Below, piece after piece: positions 63,853 through 64,000 of a DNA stretch of 64,000 nucleotides. The stretch covers positions 62,001-126,000 of the forward strand of contig JAFUFB010000022.1 in NCBI GenBank assembly GCA_017470145.1, read 5' to 3'. Position 1 is the stretch's first letter. Every line of letters begins with the position of its first letter. A program made the position numbers and the translations under genes. The notes below the pieces were generated by a model. That model was not told the DNA's origin. It worked only from the letters and a program-made list of their open reading frames with translations, and did no database searches. The stretch comes from Clostridia bacterium (GTDB lineage Bacteria > Bacillota > Clostridia > Christensenellales > Aristaeellaceae).

Positions 63853-64000
63853 ATGAGCCTCAGATATAAATGTCTCGTGCTGGATCATGACGACACGGTG
63901 GTGAACTCCACCGCGACGATTCATTACCCCTGCTTCGTGGAATACATGGAGAAATATCAGCCCCAGGTACACCTGACCTTGGAGGAATACTTCCGGTATA
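63853..64000 (+). CDS. HAD-superfamily hydrolase, 3' truncated by the window end
   Basis: Forty-nine codons are visible. The first HAD motif is CLVLDHDDTVVNS (nucleophile Asp and acid/base Asp), with DHDD instead of the common DxDGT form. AGGGAGGAAC precedes the ATG. It is probably a phosphatase; the rest lies beyond the window. Confidence 0.75.
   Translation, partial: MSLRYKCLVLDHDDTVVNSTATIHYPCFVEYMEKYQPQVHLTLEEYFRY

Overview
The window fits a Gram-positive-type Firmicute of the class Clostridia, probably an uncultured gut or rumen lineage. The evidence is the clpX-lon-ysxC and mraZ-murE-mraY-murD-divIB-ftsA-ftsZ gene orders, sigma-70-type promoters with 17-bp spacers, strong AGGAGG-type ribosome sites, a DNPR (meso-diaminopimelate) MurE, and a GC-rich core with many glycoside hydrolases. 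I cannot place the genus. I saw no rRNA, tRNA, CRISPR array, transposase or prophage.

Layout. (1) 1-8.2 kb holds the 3' part of a type I BREX phage-defence locus, visibly less GC-rich than the core. The order is pglX (5' end outside the window), pglZ, brxL. Its main oddity is that pglX is split. A DUF3791-DUF3990-DUF3791 cassette, which resembles a toxin-antitoxin unit, sits inside the gene. The first DUF3791 is fused to the C-terminus of the PglX methyltransferase half, and the second is fused to the N-terminus of the PglX C-terminal half. All three reading frames overlap by 4 bases (ATGA). Another DUF3791 gene follows brxL. This is the best candidate for an undescribed system. (2) 8.3-16 kb: nagA, a GH4 glycosidase, uvrC, pepV and an ABC-F ATPase. 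(3) 17-25 kb: a queT transporter gene under a preQ1-I-like riboswitch, GH10 xylanase, GH38 alpha-mannosidase, a LUD-domain protein and a large membrane protein. (4) 25-36 kb: gpmA, purC, a DUF2233 protein, then the proteostasis run tig-clpP-clpX-lon-ysxC, a double zinc-ribbon protein behind a structured leader, and a phosphoesterase. (5) 36-45.5 kb: a shortened division and cell-wall cluster with no rsmH, ftsI, murF, ftsW or murG. (6) 45.8-55.9 kb: sugar-binding protein, galactokinase, rpsB-tsf, an AprA/AprB-like flavoprotein-ferredoxin pair, pepD and a MATE exporter. (7) 56.2-61.7 kb: AT-richer accessory genes, namely a membrane PIG-L deacetylase and two nuclease-like ATPases that share a palindromic upstream repeat. 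(8) 61.8-64 kb: CotH protein and the start of a HAD phosphatase gene.

How the parts work together. PglX (methylation and self/non-self discrimination), PglZ and BrxL form the BREX effector side; brxA, brxB and brxC should lie upstream of the window. The secreted or cytoplasmic glycosidases, sugar-binding protein, galactokinase and NagA point to a plant- and host-glycan degrader. Long antisense open frames over the GC-rich genes are shadows and were left out.
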